Assembly: GCF_014467235.1 (NCBI RefSeq)
Contig: NZ_NKHP01000006.1
Location: 62,001-126,000, forward strand
Length of the DNA: 64,000 nt
DNA from: Xenorhabdus indica
GTDB taxonomy: Bacteria; Pseudomonadota; Gammaproteobacteria; Enterobacterales; Enterobacteriaceae
Direction: 5' to 3'
Of this stretch, positions 17,264 through 26,641 are shown piece after piece. Every line of letters starts with the position of its first letter. Position 1 is the stretch's first letter. The notes under the pieces are model-generated. The model searched no databases. It was given only the letters and a program-made list of their open reading frames with translations, and was not told the origin of the DNA. Both the position numbers and the translations under genes were made by a program.

Positions 17264-18499
17264 ATGAAAGCATTTATGTCGTGGTTATCTGATTCATTTG
17301 CACCCGCGATGCAAAATTTTACTAAGCGACCGTGGGTAGCTGCTATTTCTGGCTCCATGCAGAAAAATATTCCTTTTATCTTAGCGGGATCACTTATATT
17401 TTTTTATAATGTATTTCGTGCTTATCTTCCTTTTTTGCCCAATCTTGGCCGGATCGCCGAATACTCTTTTGGTATGCTCGGTTTAATTACCGCGTTTATG
17501 ATAGCTAATCAGATGATGGAAAAACTTCATCATTTTCGCTATACCCTAATTGCCGGGCTGACTTCCATTTGTGTCTATATGATGTTCATTAAACCGGAGT
17601 TTGCTGACGGCAACATGATTGTCAGTTTTGAACGATTCGGCCCCGCAGGCATTTTATTGGGTATTGTCACGGGTTTATTTGTTTCCTATCTCTTTCATCT
17701 ATATACCAAAATGGGTTTATTGAAAGAGAGCTCCCTACCTGATTTTGTTGTCGGTTGGATACATGCCATTATCCCGATTCTGATTTCCATCGGAGCAGGA
17801 ACATTATTGGTTTTCACCTTTGAAGTTGATGTCTTCTCCCGGCTACTTTCTCTCTTTTCTCCTATTGCTGCATTCGGACAAACATTGCCGGGATTCATAC
17901 TCATGGCATTAATCCCTGCTATTGCAATGTCGATGGGAATTTCAGTCTGGACATTTACCGGCCTGCAAATGCCTATCTTTATGCTTGGTATCAGCACCAA
18001 TATTACTCTGGTGGCAGCAGGGCAGTCCCCTACCAATATTGTGACCTATGAGACCATGTATACAGCGGCTTTGATTACAATGGGAGGAACCGGCGCCACT
18101 CTCGCATTGAATCTTTTAATGCTGTTTTCTAAATCCAGGGAGCTTAAAGCCACGGGCTATATCTGCATAGGACCTTCTTTCTTCAATATCAACGAACCTC
18201 TGGTATTTGGTACACCGATTGTCCTCAACCCACTGTTAATGCTTCCCATGTGGATTAACGCAATCACCAGTCCCATTATCGTCTGGGTATTCATGCGTTC
18301 AGACTGGCTGAATATTCCCGCCAAAATGATTCAGGTCGGTCAAATACCTGCTCCGTTCTCCAGTGTCATGATTACGGAAGACTGGCGGGCTGTCATCTGT
18401 TACGCCGTACTAATGGCCGTATTCCTGATTACCTGGTATCCCTTCTTTAAAGTGTATGAGAAAAAACGGATTGAGGAAGAGGGCACCAATGCAGCATAA
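17264..18499 (+). CDS. PTS lactose/cellobiose-type EIIC permease
   Basis: This 411-residue inner-membrane protein has about ten hydrophobic segments and matches EIIC of the Lac/Cel family: FTKRPWVAAISGSMQKNIPFILAGSLIF at the N-terminus, then AIPAIAMSMGISVWTFTG and ICIGPSFFNINEPLVFGTPIVLNPLLMLPM, the substrate-site region with the conserved NEP motif. It transports and phosphorylates a beta-glucoside or chitobiose-like disaccharide together with the EIIB and EIIA of the same operon. The exact sugar cannot be read from the sequence; the downstream phospho-beta-glucosidase points to a beta-linked glucoside. Confidence 0.92.
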   Translation: MKAFMSWLSDSFAPAMQNFTKRPWVAAISGSMQKNIPFILAGSLIFFYNVFRAYLPFLPNLGRIAEYSFGMLGLITAFMIANQMMEKLHHFRYTLIAGLTSICVYMMFIKPEFADGNMIVSFERFGPAGILLGIVTGLFVSYLFHLYTKMGLLKESSLPDFVVGWIHAIIPILISIGAGTLLVFTFEVDVFSRLLSLFSPIAAFGQTLPGFILMALIPAIAMSMGISVWTFTGLQMPIFMLGISTNITLVAAGQSPTNIVTYETMYTAALITMGGTGATLALNLLMLFSKSRELKATGYICIGPSFFNINEPLVFGTPIVLNPLLMLPMWINAITSPIIVWVFMRSDWLNIPAKMIQVGQIPAPFSSVMITEDWRAVICYAVLMAVFLITWYPFFKVYEKKRIEEEGTNAA

Positions 18500-18535
18500 G
18501 TTATATATCCAACTCCATTAGAAGGAAAATAAACA

Positions 18536-18898
18536 ATGAACAGTGAGGAAAATATTTTAATTCCTATTTCTATGGAAATAATTCTCGATGCAGGTAATGC
18601 CAGAGAAAAAAGTGAAAAAGCCATAAAATATGCCCGTGATGGTGATTTTAACAATGCGCATTTATATATGGAAAAAGCACGCAAAATGATGTTATCTGCC
18701 CATCAGACACAGACTGAAGTTATTCAGAAAGAGACTCAGGGAGATAGCTTTAATTTAAGTCTATTGTTTATTCATGCTCAGGATACATTGATGGCGATAC
18801 GCAGTGAGTTAATTCTGAGAGAAGAAATTATTAGTTTATATAAATACCTTCACACGACGAACAACAATAAAGGAGAAAAACAGCATGATGAAAAATAA
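18536..18898 (+). CDS. PTS lactose/cellobiose-type EIIA
   Basis: This 120-residue helical EIIA has the family pattern ILDAGNAREKSEKAIKYARDGDFNNA and the LLFIHAQDTLM motif, in which H80 is the likely phospho-acceptor. It takes phosphate from HPr and gives it to the operon's EIIB. The gene overlaps the start of the following phosphoglucosidase gene by 14 bp, which suggests translational coupling. AAGGAAAAT precedes the ATG. Confidence 0.9.
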   Translation: MNSEENILIPISMEIILDAGNAREKSEKAIKYARDGDFNNAHLYMEKARKMMLSAHQTQTEVIQKETQGDSFNLSLLFIHAQDTLMAIRSELILREEIISLYKYLHTTNNNKGEKQHDEK

Positions 18899-20324
18899 CA
18901 CTCTGTTTCCTGAAAGTTTTCTTTGGGGAGCTGCAACCAGTGCCTATCAGGTTGAAGGAGCAGCGGAAGAATATGGCAAGAAATTATCACAACAAGATAT
19001 TCTCAATAATAACCCTGGATTAGCTGATACTCATATTACCAGTGACCATTATCACCGCTATAAAGAAGATGTTGCATTAATGAAAGAGCTAGGTTTGAAA
19101 GCCTATCGTTTCTCCATCGCATGGGCGCGCATTTTCCCTGACGGGATCGGTAAGCCTAATGATAAGGGCGTGCAATTTTATCACAATCTTATCGATGAAC
19201 TATTGGAAAACGGTATTACGCCAATCCCAACACTTTATCATTATGATATGCCTATGGCATTGGTGGAAAAATATCATGGTTGGATCGATAGACAAAGTGT
19301 GAATGATTTTGCCTATTATGCTGAATTTGTCATCAAAGAATATAGCGGGAAAGTCAAATATTGGCTGACCATCAATGAACAAAGTATTATCGTACAATTC
19401 TGGACGAAAAAGTGTTTTATCCCTGAGCAATATCTTCATAATGAGCAGATTAAGTATCAGATAAATCACCATATGAATCTGGCTCACGCGATTGCCTGTA
19501 AGTTAGTTCATCAATGGGTGCCTGATGGTCAGGTCGGCGCAGCATTGGGATATTCCGCTATTTACCCGCTGACCAGCAAACCGGAAGATAATTTGGCGGC
19601 CCAAAATGCCAATGATCTACGCAATTACTATTTCACCGATATCTATCTGAAAGGACAATATAACCAATCCGCATTGAATTACCTGAAAAATTATGGGCTG
19701 GCCCCCAATATCGAAGACGGCGATATGGAATTAATCAGAGAGGGCTATTCTGATTTTCTGGCCCTCAATTATTATTGCAGCCATACTGCTGCCGCAGCGC
19801 CAGCAAATGCTCAGAGACGAATGGATGGTTTTAATCCAACAGGTATCAAAGGACAAATTGACGGCTATGAGATCCAACCCAATTACTATCAGATCCATAA
19901 AAACCCACAACTTGATACCACAGACTGGGATTGGGCGATTGACCCGCTTGGGCTTGAATATCTGTTACGCGATTTATATACCCGTTATCAGAAGCCATTG
20001 ATGATCACGGAAAATGGTTTCGGTGCTGATGATGTACTGGAATCTGATGGCACCATTAATGACAGTTACCGCATTGATTATCTGGAAAAACATCTTCAGG
20101 CTATAAAACGGGCTATGGATTCGGGTGTTGTGGTTCTCTCTTATAATCCGTGGAGCTTTATTGACCTTCTTTCCACCAGCAATGGTTACAAAAAACGGTA
20201 TGGCTTTGTTTATGTTAATCGCACTGATGACGATCTAAAAGACCTCGGCCGTTATAAGAAAAATTCGTTTTATTGGTATCAGAAAGTTATTCAGACACGT
20301 GGTGGTTCATTAACTGAATCCTGA
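18885..20324 (+). CDS. 6-phospho-beta-glucosidase, glycoside hydrolase family 1
   Basis: This 479-residue cytoplasmic enzyme has the GH1 N-terminal signature FPESFLWGAATSAYQVEGA. The acid/base glutamate is E165 in TINEQ and the nucleophile is E376 in ITENGFG. YKKRYGFVYVNR and the C-terminal KKNSFYWYQKVI with RGGSL are typical of enzymes that take 6-phospho sugars. It hydrolyses the phosphorylated disaccharide delivered by the PTS. AGGAG at 18871-18875 is 9 nt before the first of two adjacent ATGs. A second paralogue lies at 50662. Confidence 0.93.
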   Translation: MMKNNTLFPESFLWGAATSAYQVEGAAEEYGKKLSQQDILNNNPGLADTHITSDHYHRYKEDVALMKELGLKAYRFSIAWARIFPDGIGKPNDKGVQFYHNLIDELLENGITPIPTLYHYDMPMALVEKYHGWIDRQSVNDFAYYAEFVIKEYSGKVKYWLTINEQSIIVQFWTKKCFIPEQYLHNEQIKYQINHHMNLAHAIACKLVHQWVPDGQVGAALGYSAIYPLTSKPEDNLAAQNANDLRNYYFTDIYLKGQYNQSALNYLKNYGLAPNIEDGDMELIREGYSDFLALNYYCSHTAAAAPANAQRRMDGFNPTGIKGQIDGYEIQPNYYQIHKNPQLDTTDWDWAIDPLGLEYLLRDLYTRYQKPLMITENGFGADDVLESDGTINDSYRIDYLEKHLQAIKRAMDSGVVVLSYNPWSFIDLLSTSNGYKKRYGFVYVNRTDDDLKDLGRYKKNSFYWYQKVIQTRGGSLTES

Positions 20325-20344
20325 TTTTCCTTTTAGGTAAATTT

Positions 20345-20605
20345 ATGATCGAATATTCCGTTGTAGTCACAGCCCCTTCGGGGCTGCATACCCGGCCTTC
20401 TGCCCAACTTTGTAATTTAGCTAAAACTTACAATGGCTCGATAGAAATTATCAGGGGAGATAAAAGTGCCAATTTAAAAAGCATGTTCAAAATTATGTCA
20501 ATGGGAATAAAAAGTGGCATGGAAGTCACTATTCGAGTTGAAGGAGAAAATGAAGAGGAAATGGCTCAATCAGTTGTTGATCTTATTCGTAATATTAAAG
20601 AGTAA
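20345..20605 (+). CDS. HPr-like phosphocarrier protein within a PTS operon
   Basis: This 86-residue protein is an HPr homologue. H15 lies in GLHTRPSA, the PTS phosphorylation site, and S46 lies in NLKSMFKIMSMG, the position of the regulatory serine of Gram-positive HPr. Because both sites are kept it is likely functional. The general HPr gene (ptsH) normally sits with ptsI and crr, so this is an additional, operon-specific copy. It could supply phosphate to the operon's EIIA or signal to the LicR-like regulator. It is 20 bp after the glucosidase gene. AGGT is a weak ribosome binding site. Confidence 0.88.
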   Translation: MIEYSVVVTAPSGLHTRPSAQLCNLAKTYNGSIEIIRGDKSANLKSMFKIMSMGIKSGMEVTIRVEGENEEEMAQSVVDLIRNIKE

Positions 20606-20642
20606 GTTCTATATCTTATAGGTTGCCTATTGGAGATATCTT

Positions 20643-21029
20643 ATGATCTCTTTTGACGAAATGGAAAATATCGCACATCAACTTATTTCCCCGACACAAT
20701 TAAATAAATATATTAAATATGGTCATGTAGCTGCGGTTATTCAGTGTGAATCCGGGCATATTTATACCGGTATGAATATTGATACAGCCTGTTCAATGGG
20801 ATTTTGTGCAGAACATGGTGCCATTGCAGATATGATAAAACATGGAGAAACTCAAATTATTAAAATTATCGCAGTTAATAAATATGGAGCTATCATTCCA
20901 CCCTGTGGCCGCTGTCGGGAGTTTATCAGTCAGATCAATAGAGAAAATATCCACGCCGAGGTTAAAGTGAATCAAGAATTGGTTTTGCCACTTGGCGAAT
21001 TACTGCCGTTTGACTGGAAAAACCTGTAG
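20643..21029 (+). CDS. Cytidine/blasticidin-S-deaminase-like zinc enzyme
   Basis: This 128-residue protein belongs to the cytidine deaminase-like fold. The zinc and catalytic residues are C55-A-E57 and PC88-GR-C91. This uses Cys rather than His as first ligand, and both length and residue numbering are close to blasticidin S deaminase (zinc ligands C54, C88, C91; catalytic E56). The C-terminal GELLPFDW also resembles that family. It could deaminate a nucleoside or a cytosine-containing antibiotic; the substrate is unknown. It is the last gene of the PTS operon, 37 bp after the HPr-like gene, with GGAG before the ATG, and is followed by a strong terminator, so it is part of the operon rather than a separate unit. 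Confidence 0.82.
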   Translation: MISFDEMENIAHQLISPTQLNKYIKYGHVAAVIQCESGHIYTGMNIDTACSMGFCAEHGAIADMIKHGETQIIKIIAVNKYGAIIPPCGRCREFISQINRENIHAEVKVNQELVLPLGELLPFDWKNL

Positions 21030-21059
21030 GGTATTTTATTATTATTTTGTGTCTAGCCT

Positions 21060-21102
21060 AATAGAAAAACTGCCCGATTTAATCATTCGGGCAGTTTCTA
21101 TT
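21060..21102. terminator. Bidirectional terminator between the PTS operon and exbD
   Basis: AATAGAAAAACTGCCCGA and TCGGGCAGTTTCTATT pair over about 16 bp. A/T-rich outer arms give U-runs in both directions, serving the deaminase gene and exbD. Confidence 0.85.
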
Positions 21103-21129
21103 ATCCAGGTAAGTTAACCACTGAAAACG

Positions 21130-21555
21130 TTATTTAGCCTCTACCGCTTCCATTCCGACCAGACCCACTTTCAGATAGCCAGCCTTGCGCAAAGAATCCA
21201 TCACGCTCATTAACGTTTCATAATCCACGGTCTTATCCGCCTGGAAGAAAATCGTGGTTTCCTTATTGGATTGGGTTGTTTGATCCAGTACCGAAGACAG
21301 CGTGTCACGCTCAACCAATTGATCGCCCACGTATAACTGGAGATCTGCTTTCACTGTCAGAAAGACCGGTTTTTCCGGTCGTGGTTGTGGTTTGGCTGAC
21401 GATGCAGGTAAATCGACTTTGATATCAACTGTTGCCAGTGGTGCTGCTACCATAAAGATGATCAACAGTACCAACATCACATCAATAAATGGCGTGACGT
21501 TAATCTCGTGTAATTCACCGTTATCGTCCAAATTTTCATTAAGACGTATTGCCAT
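21130..21555 (-). CDS. exbD: Biopolymer transport protein ExbD
   Basis: This 141-residue inner-membrane protein has one N-terminal membrane segment, with the essential aspartate in NVTPFIDVMLVLLIIFMVAAPL, and a periplasmic domain. It is the same length as E. coli ExbD. With ExbB it forms the proton-driven motor that energises TonB for uptake of siderophores, haem and vitamin B12. It is 6 bp downstream of exbB, so co-translated. Confidence 0.95.
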   Translation of the reverse strand: MAIRLNENLDDNGELHEINVTPFIDVMLVLLIIFMVAAPLATVDIKVDLPASSAKPQPRPEKPVFLTVKADLQLYVGDQLVERDTLSSVLDQTTQSNKETTIFFQADKTVDYETLMSVMDSLRKAGYLKVGLVGMEAVEAK

Positions 21556-21561
21556 AATTGA

Positions 21562-22578
21562 TTACCTTGCTTCTGCTTGTTCAGTTTTTCTGTCAGCCAA
21601 ATCAAGATCACGCCCAAGCAACAGAATTGCCTGTGCCGCCATATCACCTACTTGTCCACGATATGATGAAATTACGCGGGCAAAAACGTTATAGATAACT
21701 ACCGCCGGAATTGCAGCGACCAAACCCAATGCTGTCGCCAAGAGTGCTTCTGCAATACCCGGAGCAACAACCGCCAGGTTAGTAGTTTGTGAATGCGCGA
21801 TACCAATGAAGCTGTTCATGATCCCCCAGACTGTACCAAACAGGCCGACAAACGGTGAAATCGCGCCGATAGTCGCCAGATAACCGTTCCCACGTCCCAG
21901 ATGACGGCTGATTGCCGCAACAGCACGCTCCATGCGGAATGAGGTGCGCTCTTTGGTTCCATCTTTGTCAGTACTTTCAGCAGATAAGTTGCGTTCAGAC
22001 TGTGCTTCGTTCAATAACAGGCGGCTGATACTATTCTTACCGAAATCAGCGGCAATTTTCACGGCTGCATCCAGATTAGCAACGTCAGCTAATGCCAGTT
22101 GCTCTCTGCGTAACCGACGACGAGCCATTAATAATTCGCTTCCTTTGGAGAAGAAAAGTGCCCATGTAATAATAGAAGCAATCACCAAACCTACCATGAC
22201 GCTTTTTACCACGACATCCGCATTCTGATACATGCCCCAAACGGAAAGATCCGTTGCAAAACCGCTGGACAAGTTTTCAGAATCTTCCACAGCAATTGAT
22301 TGCGCTGCGTCTGCTTCTGTTATTTCAGTCACTTCGGTAGTTACTGTTTGCTGTTCAGCCGACGCTGACGTGTCCGTTTTCTGAGCTTCGCCTTGCTGTG
22401 GATCTGCCTTCGTCTCTCCTGCTTGCGGAGCCGTGGCAGATACTGGTGTTGCCGGGGCCGCTACCTGAGTGGCAGCCTGATTTTCTGGCGCAGCAGCCGC
22501 TGTTATTAGTGCGGTATTAGCCCACGCTGAACCTGTTAATCCGAGTGCCAATAGAATAGAAGCTGTCAAATTACGCAT
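21562..22578 (-). CDS. exbB: Biopolymer transport protein ExbB with long N-terminal extension
   Basis: The C-terminal part of this 338-residue protein (about 115-338) is standard ExbB of the MotA/TolQ/ExbB family: WALFFSKGSELL, then GRGNGYLATIGAISPFVGLFGTVWGIMNSFIGIA and VAPGIAEALLATALGLVAAIPAVVIYN. The first 115 residues are a signal peptide (cleavage near AWANT) plus an A/Q/T/E-rich, low-complexity periplasmic segment absent from E. coli ExbB (244 residues) but known from Serratia-type ExbB. It acts with ExbD and TonB. A Fur-like box at 22774 lies 196 bp upstream, and metC is divergent, the same context as in E. coli. Confidence 0.94.
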   Translation of the reverse strand: MRNLTASILLALGLTGSAWANTALITAAAAPENQAATQVAAPATPVSATAPQAGETKADPQQGEAQKTDTSASAEQQTVTTEVTEITEADAAQSIAVEDSENLSSGFATDLSVWGMYQNADVVVKSVMVGLVIASIITWALFFSKGSELLMARRRLRREQLALADVANLDAAVKIAADFGKNSISRLLLNEAQSERNLSAESTDKDGTKERTSFRMERAVAAISRHLGRGNGYLATIGAISPFVGLFGTVWGIMNSFIGIAHSQTTNLAVVAPGIAEALLATALGLVAAIPAVVIYNVFARVISSYRGQVGDMAAQAILLLGRDLDLADRKTEQAEAR

Positions 22579-22773
22579 CAGTTAGCCTTACTCTCTTTTT
22601 TATAGATTCTGTTACTTAGCAATGAATCGCATTTACTCATCTTGCTAATCCTAATATATCCTGAGCCATAGCTCGCTTTTCCACCTGATAAGGTTCCGTT
22701 TAGCCCTATTTCATGCTTTTCATCACGTGGGGGAAAAGTCCATTTCAAATGATATCAGACATTGAGCGATTTG

Positions 22774-22793
22774 ATAGTAATTATCATTACTAT
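22774..22793. promoter_or_regulatory. Fur box upstream of exbB-exbD
   Basis: ATAGTAATTATCATTACTAT is a perfect 8-bp-arm palindrome similar to the Fur consensus (GATAATGATAATCATTATC) and lies in the 388-bp region between exbB and metC. Iron-dependent repression of exbBD is established in enterobacteria. The rest of this intergenic region is AT-rich and shows nothing else I can support. Confidence 0.75.
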
Positions 22794-22966
22794 TTAATAA
22801 AAAAGTGGTCATGAAAAGAGGCGATTTCACCACAATCCTCTTTTTCACTATCACCGATCACCTTGAATTTTCGTCAAGTTGCAAGAATCTCTTTGTAAAA
22901 AACGGGACAAATCTTTTAACTTGCAATGATATTTGAGTAATCAACGTTAATTGAGGGGGAAATCAT

Positions 22967-24181
22967 ATGACAGAAGAAAAGAAACTGGAGACCAGACTGG
23001 TTGATGCCGGAAGAAAGCATAAATTCACGCTTAATGCTGTCAACCCCATTATCCAACGAACTTCATCCGTCATTTTCAAAACGGTTGAAGATTTGAGACA
23101 CGCCATAAAACATCGTGCTAACGGTGAACTATTCTATGGGCGTCGTGGCACATTGACGCATTTTGCTTTCCAGGAAGCAATGGCAGAACTGGAAAGCGGC
23201 GTGGGGTGTGCACTGTATCCATCCGGTACAGCCGCTATTACCAACAGCATTCTGTCATTTGTAGAAACAGGCGACCATATTTTAGTCACAGGGACAGCCT
23301 ATGAACCGACGCAAGAGTTTTGCAATCACGTTCTGAAAAAGCTGAATATTTCCACCGATTATTTTGACCCAATGATCGGAAAAGAGATTGCCACGCTCAT
23401 TCAACCAAATACCAAGGTTATCTTTCTGGAATCCCCCGGCTCCCTCACGATGGAAGTTCAGGATGTCCCCGCTATCGTGCAGGCTGTCCGGCAGGTTAAT
23501 CCTGAAATTGTCATTATGATCGATAATACATGGGCTGCCGGTATTCTCTTCAAGGCATTGGATTTTGGCGTCGATATTTCTATTCAATCCGCCACAAAAT
23601 ATATCATCGGCCATTCGGATGGCATGTTGGGTACGGCTGTCGCCAATAAGCGCTGTTGGGATCAATTGCGGGAAAATTCTTACCTGATGGGACAAATTGC
23701 CGACCCCGATACGGTTTATTCCGCAACCCGTGGATTACATACGCTAGCTGTCCGCTTAAAACAACATGAAGAAAGCAGCCTCGAAATTGCTAAGTGGCTA
23801 TCCCAACGGCCTGAAGTCGCTGAGGTTTATCACCCCGCTCTACCTTCTTGTCCCGGACATCACTATTTTCAACGTGACTTCACTGGCTCCAGCGGGCTGT
23901 TCTCTTTCCTCCTGAATATTAATCTGAGCTCCACTCAACTTTCTGATTATCTTGATAATTTCCAACATTTTAAAATGGCGTTTTCCTGGGGAGGATTTGA
24001 ATCATTAATTTTGGGTATATCACCTGAATCACTCGCGACTTTACGCCGCTATCATTTTCCCGAACATTATCATTTCCCCAAAAAAGAAAGAACGTTAATA
24101 CGTGTACATATCGGACTCGAAAATCCCCAGGATCTGATTGCTGACTTGGATGCCGCTTTTACCCGCATTGCCGTGCGTTAG
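22967..24181 (+). CDS. metC: Cystathionine beta-lyase
   Basis: This 404-residue PLP enzyme belongs to the Cys/Met metabolism family. The PLP lysine is K211 in [32 protein letters not shown] and [14 protein letters not shown] form the cofactor and active-site region, and [17 protein letters not shown] closes the domain. It converts cystathionine to homocysteine, pyruvate and ammonia in methionine synthesis. It is divergent from exbB and followed by yghB, as in E. coli. GAGGGGG lies 7 nt before the ATG. The frame and motifs are intact. Confidence 0.94.
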   Translation: MTEEKKLETRLVDAGRKHKFTLNAVNPIIQRTSSVIFKTVEDLRHAIKHRANGELFYGRRGTLTHFAFQEAMAELESGVGCALYPSGTAAITNSILSFVETGDHILVTGTAYEPTQEFCNHVLKKLNISTDYFDPMIGKEIATLIQPNTKVIFLESPGSLTMEVQDVPAIVQAVRQVNPEIVIMIDNTWAAGILFKALDFGVDISIQSATKYIIGHSDGMLGTAVANKRCWDQLRENSYLMGQIADPDTVYSATRGLHTLAVRLKQHEESSLEIAKWLSQRPEVAEVYHPALPSCPGHHYFQRDFTGSSGLFSFLLNINLSSTQLSDYLDNFQHFKMAFSWGGFESLILGISPESLATLRRYHFPEHYHFPKKERTLIRVHIGLENPQDLIADLDAAFTRIAVR

Positions 24182-24456
24182 CATAAGTTACTTGGCGTTA
24201 ACATAAATAACTTAATACATAATGATCGTGCCCCTGAATGGCTATCTTCCCACTACAGATGGCCACTGTTTTCTTTCCTTATCTTCAATTGATTCTCTTC
24301 ATGCCAGATCAAATCAACTCCCCCCAGCAATTTTGCGGTACACTGGGACACATGTGTTTATTTGATACTTTATTGTTGTTGTTCAGAATGTTGTTCAGAA
24401 ACAATCGCGCAAAAACTGTTGTGTAAAGGTATCGTGCAGAAATTACAGGATAAATA

Positions 24457-25128
24457 ATGGAAACGTTAAGCGGGATCGTGCATGCACTTTGGCAGCATGA
24501 TTTTACCCAACTCGCCAATCCCGATGTCATCTGGATTATTTATGGTGTTATCTTTGTCACGCTGGTGTTAGAAAACGGTTTGTTACCCGCCGCATTTTTG
24601 CCCGGCGATACTCTTCTGGTTCTTGCTGGTGCGTTAATCGCTAAAGGTGTTATGGAGTTCTTTCCGACCATCATTTTATTAACTATTGCAGCAAGTATCG
24701 GGTGCTGGTTAGGTTATTTGCAAGGACGTTGGTTAGGTCATACCCGTATCGTCAAGAACTGGTTGGCCCAACTTCCTCTACAGTACCGCCAACGTGCCAA
24801 TATTTTATTTGCCAAACATGGTTTGGCGGCGTTGCTCATCGGGCGGTTTCTCGCCTTTGTCCGTACTCTCCTGCCAACTTTTGCCGGTATTTCTGGACTG
24901 AATAATAAACGCTTTCAATTTTTTAATTGGTTAAGTGGCTTTTTATGGGTCATCATAATCGTGAGTTTTGGCTATATCTTGAATCAAATCCCTTTCGTCA
25001 AAGCGCATCAGGATTTGGTCATGAATATTTTGATGATCTTGCCTGTCATTCTCTTGATCAGCGGTCTTACCGCATCTCTATTGATGTATTGGCGACACAA
25101 AAAAGCGTCATCAAGAAAACGTAAATGA
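24457..25128 (+). CDS. yghB: DedA family inner-membrane protein YghB
   Basis: This 223-residue membrane protein aligns with E. coli YghB (219 residues). It has [40 protein letters not shown], and [20 protein letters not shown], whose charged residues E, D and R are needed in DedA proteins, followed by [10 protein letters not shown]. DedA proteins YqjA and YghB support proton-motive-force-dependent functions and cell division; some homologues flip undecaprenyl phosphate or phosphatidylethanolamine. It is downstream of metC, separated by 275 bp in which I see no convincing gene. Confidence 0.94.
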   Translation: METLSGIVHALWQHDFTQLANPDVIWIIYGVIFVTLVLENGLLPAAFLPGDTLLVLAGALIAKGVMEFFPTIILLTIAASIGCWLGYLQGRWLGHTRIVKNWLAQLPLQYRQRANILFAKHGLAALLIGRFLAFVRTLLPTFAGISGLNNKRFQFFNWLSGFLWVIIIVSFGYILNQIPFVKAHQDLVMNILMILPVILLISGLTASLLMYWRHKKASSRKRK

Positions 25129-25519
25129 ATATATTGGGTATTCATCGCTATTTCAAAACCCTTTGTTTTCTCTGGTTATTAACCTATCAATCCTAAAAGT
25201 AAAACAATTAGAGTCCGCTCCGACAGGTATCATGATTGTCAATGATCTGAATTCTGACAGAAAAATTAAGTAACCTTGAATAGAGTGGACTCTGTTACTG
25301 TTTCTGTAAGAAAAATGGGATGCTAAACATGAAAAACTCCTGCAATATGCTGAACGTATTCGGAATTTCAACTTGATGGCAGTCCAATACCGAGTATGCT
25401 CAGAAAACTAAAACAGCAAGGTTTGATTGTGTTAGGTGAACACCAGGATATTACGCTTGCTGCCAGTAAGCGAAGTTACGAAGCGTCCATCTGATATGCC
25501 AAATCTGAAGGAGGTAAAA
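25129..25519 (+). other. Intergenic stretch with possible gene remnants before dkgA
   Basis: In E. coli yqhC and yqhD lie between yghB and dkgA. Here the 391 bp hold only short open frames. One, at 25396-25494, reads MLRKLKQQGLIVLGEHQDITLAAS, reminiscent of the end of a winged-helix domain, and a neighbouring frame just before it reads EKLLQYAERIRNFN. They may be decayed gene pieces. I cannot assign them. Confidence 0.35.
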
Positions 25520-26365
25520 ATGGGTCAGCAGACAATAATTAAACTCGTTGACGGGAACCTCATGCCACAATTAGGGCTTGGGGTTTGGCAAGCGAGTAAT
25601 GAGCAGGTTGTTAACGCTATCCACACCGCATTGGAAGTAGGCTATCGTTCTATTGATACTGCGGCAATTTATCACAATGAAAAAGGCGTAGGGAAAGCAT
25701 TACAAGAAAGCAATATTCCACGTGAAGAGATTTTTATCACAACCAAACTGTGGAATGATCGCCATCAGGATGCACAAATTGCATTACAAGAAAGTCTGGA
25801 TAGGCTAAAACTGGATTACGTCGATCTCTTCCTAATTCACTGGCCCGTTCCCCAGCAAGATAAGTATGTTGAAACATGGAAGCAATTCATTGAGTTGAAA
25901 GAGTCGGGACTGGTGCGCAGTATTGGTGTATGTAATTTTCACATTGAACATTTACAGAAACTAATATCAGAAACAGGCGTCTCACCTGTAATCAATCAAA
26001 TCGAACTGCATCCACTGATGCAACAGCGACAGCTTCATTCATGGAATGCCACCCACCATATTACAACTGAATCCTGGAGCCCATTGTCTCACGGTGGAAA
26101 AGGTGTTTTTGACCACCCCATAATTGAAAATCTGGCTGTTAAATATGAAAAAACACCGGCTCAAATTGTTATTCGCTGGCATCTTGATTCTGGCATGATT
26201 GTTATTCCCAAATCAGTAACACCTCACCGTATTAAAGAAAATTTTGCCGTTTTTGATTTCAAATTAGAGAAAGAAGATCTGGCTACCATCGCTAGGTTGG
26301 ATATAGGTAAACGTCTCGGCCCCAATCCCGATACTTATAATCTGACTGTGCTCAATTTAGGATAG
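25520..26365 (+). CDS. dkgA: Aldo-keto reductase DkgA (2,5-diketo-D-gluconate/methylglyoxal reductase)
   Basis: The ATG at 25520 follows a perfect AGGAGG (25509-25514), giving 281 residues starting MGQQTIIKLVDGNLMPQLGLGVWQ, the same as E. coli DkgA (275 residues). An upstream GTG at 25436 in the same frame is not supported. The catalytic tetrad of aldo-keto reductases is readable: D in RSIDTAAIY, Y in IYHNEKGVG, K in ITTKLWND and H in LIHWPVP. PKSVTPHRIKENF binds NADPH. It reduces 2,5-diketogluconate, methylglyoxal and other aldehydes. A hairpin terminator follows. Confidence 0.94.
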   Translation: MGQQTIIKLVDGNLMPQLGLGVWQASNEQVVNAIHTALEVGYRSIDTAAIYHNEKGVGKALQESNIPREEIFITTKLWNDRHQDAQIALQESLDRLKLDYVDLFLIHWPVPQQDKYVETWKQFIELKESGLVRSIGVCNFHIEHLQKLISETGVSPVINQIELHPLMQQRQLHSWNATHHITTESWSPLSHGGKGVFDHPIIENLAVKYEKTPAQIVIRWHLDSGMIVIPKSVTPHRIKENFAVFDFKLEKEDLATIARLDIGKRLGPNPDTYNLTVLNLG

Positions 26366-26415
26366 AACTCATATAAAATCTTAATGAGAATCCAATACAA
26401 TAAACTGAAAAATCA

Positions 26416-26448
26416 TGCCTGAATTCTGCTCCCTACAGAGTTCAGGCA
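26416..26448 (+). terminator. Terminator after dkgA
   Basis: TGCCTGAA and TTCAGGCA pair as a stem, with further partial pairing in the loop, 51 bp after the stop; AGTTTAAAT follows. Confidence 0.6.
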
Positions 26449-26641
26449 GTTTAAATGAAAAGTTTTTTATTCATGACTTTTTGTGATAGATTTTCGTTTC
26501 TTAAACTGTGGTTTGAAATCTATTTGTATTAAGTTAGTGTTTGTATCCGAATGTTAAATTATACTTTAACTATACTCAGTAGAATTGGTTATTTAATTAA
26601 TAATGTATCTAATTGATAAAAAAGATGATTGAGAGGTGCTT

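Noticed and set aside
24238-24426. A 62-codon frame between metC and yghB
   Set aside because: It is hydrophobic only at the start, lacks an RBS and has no recognisable similarity.
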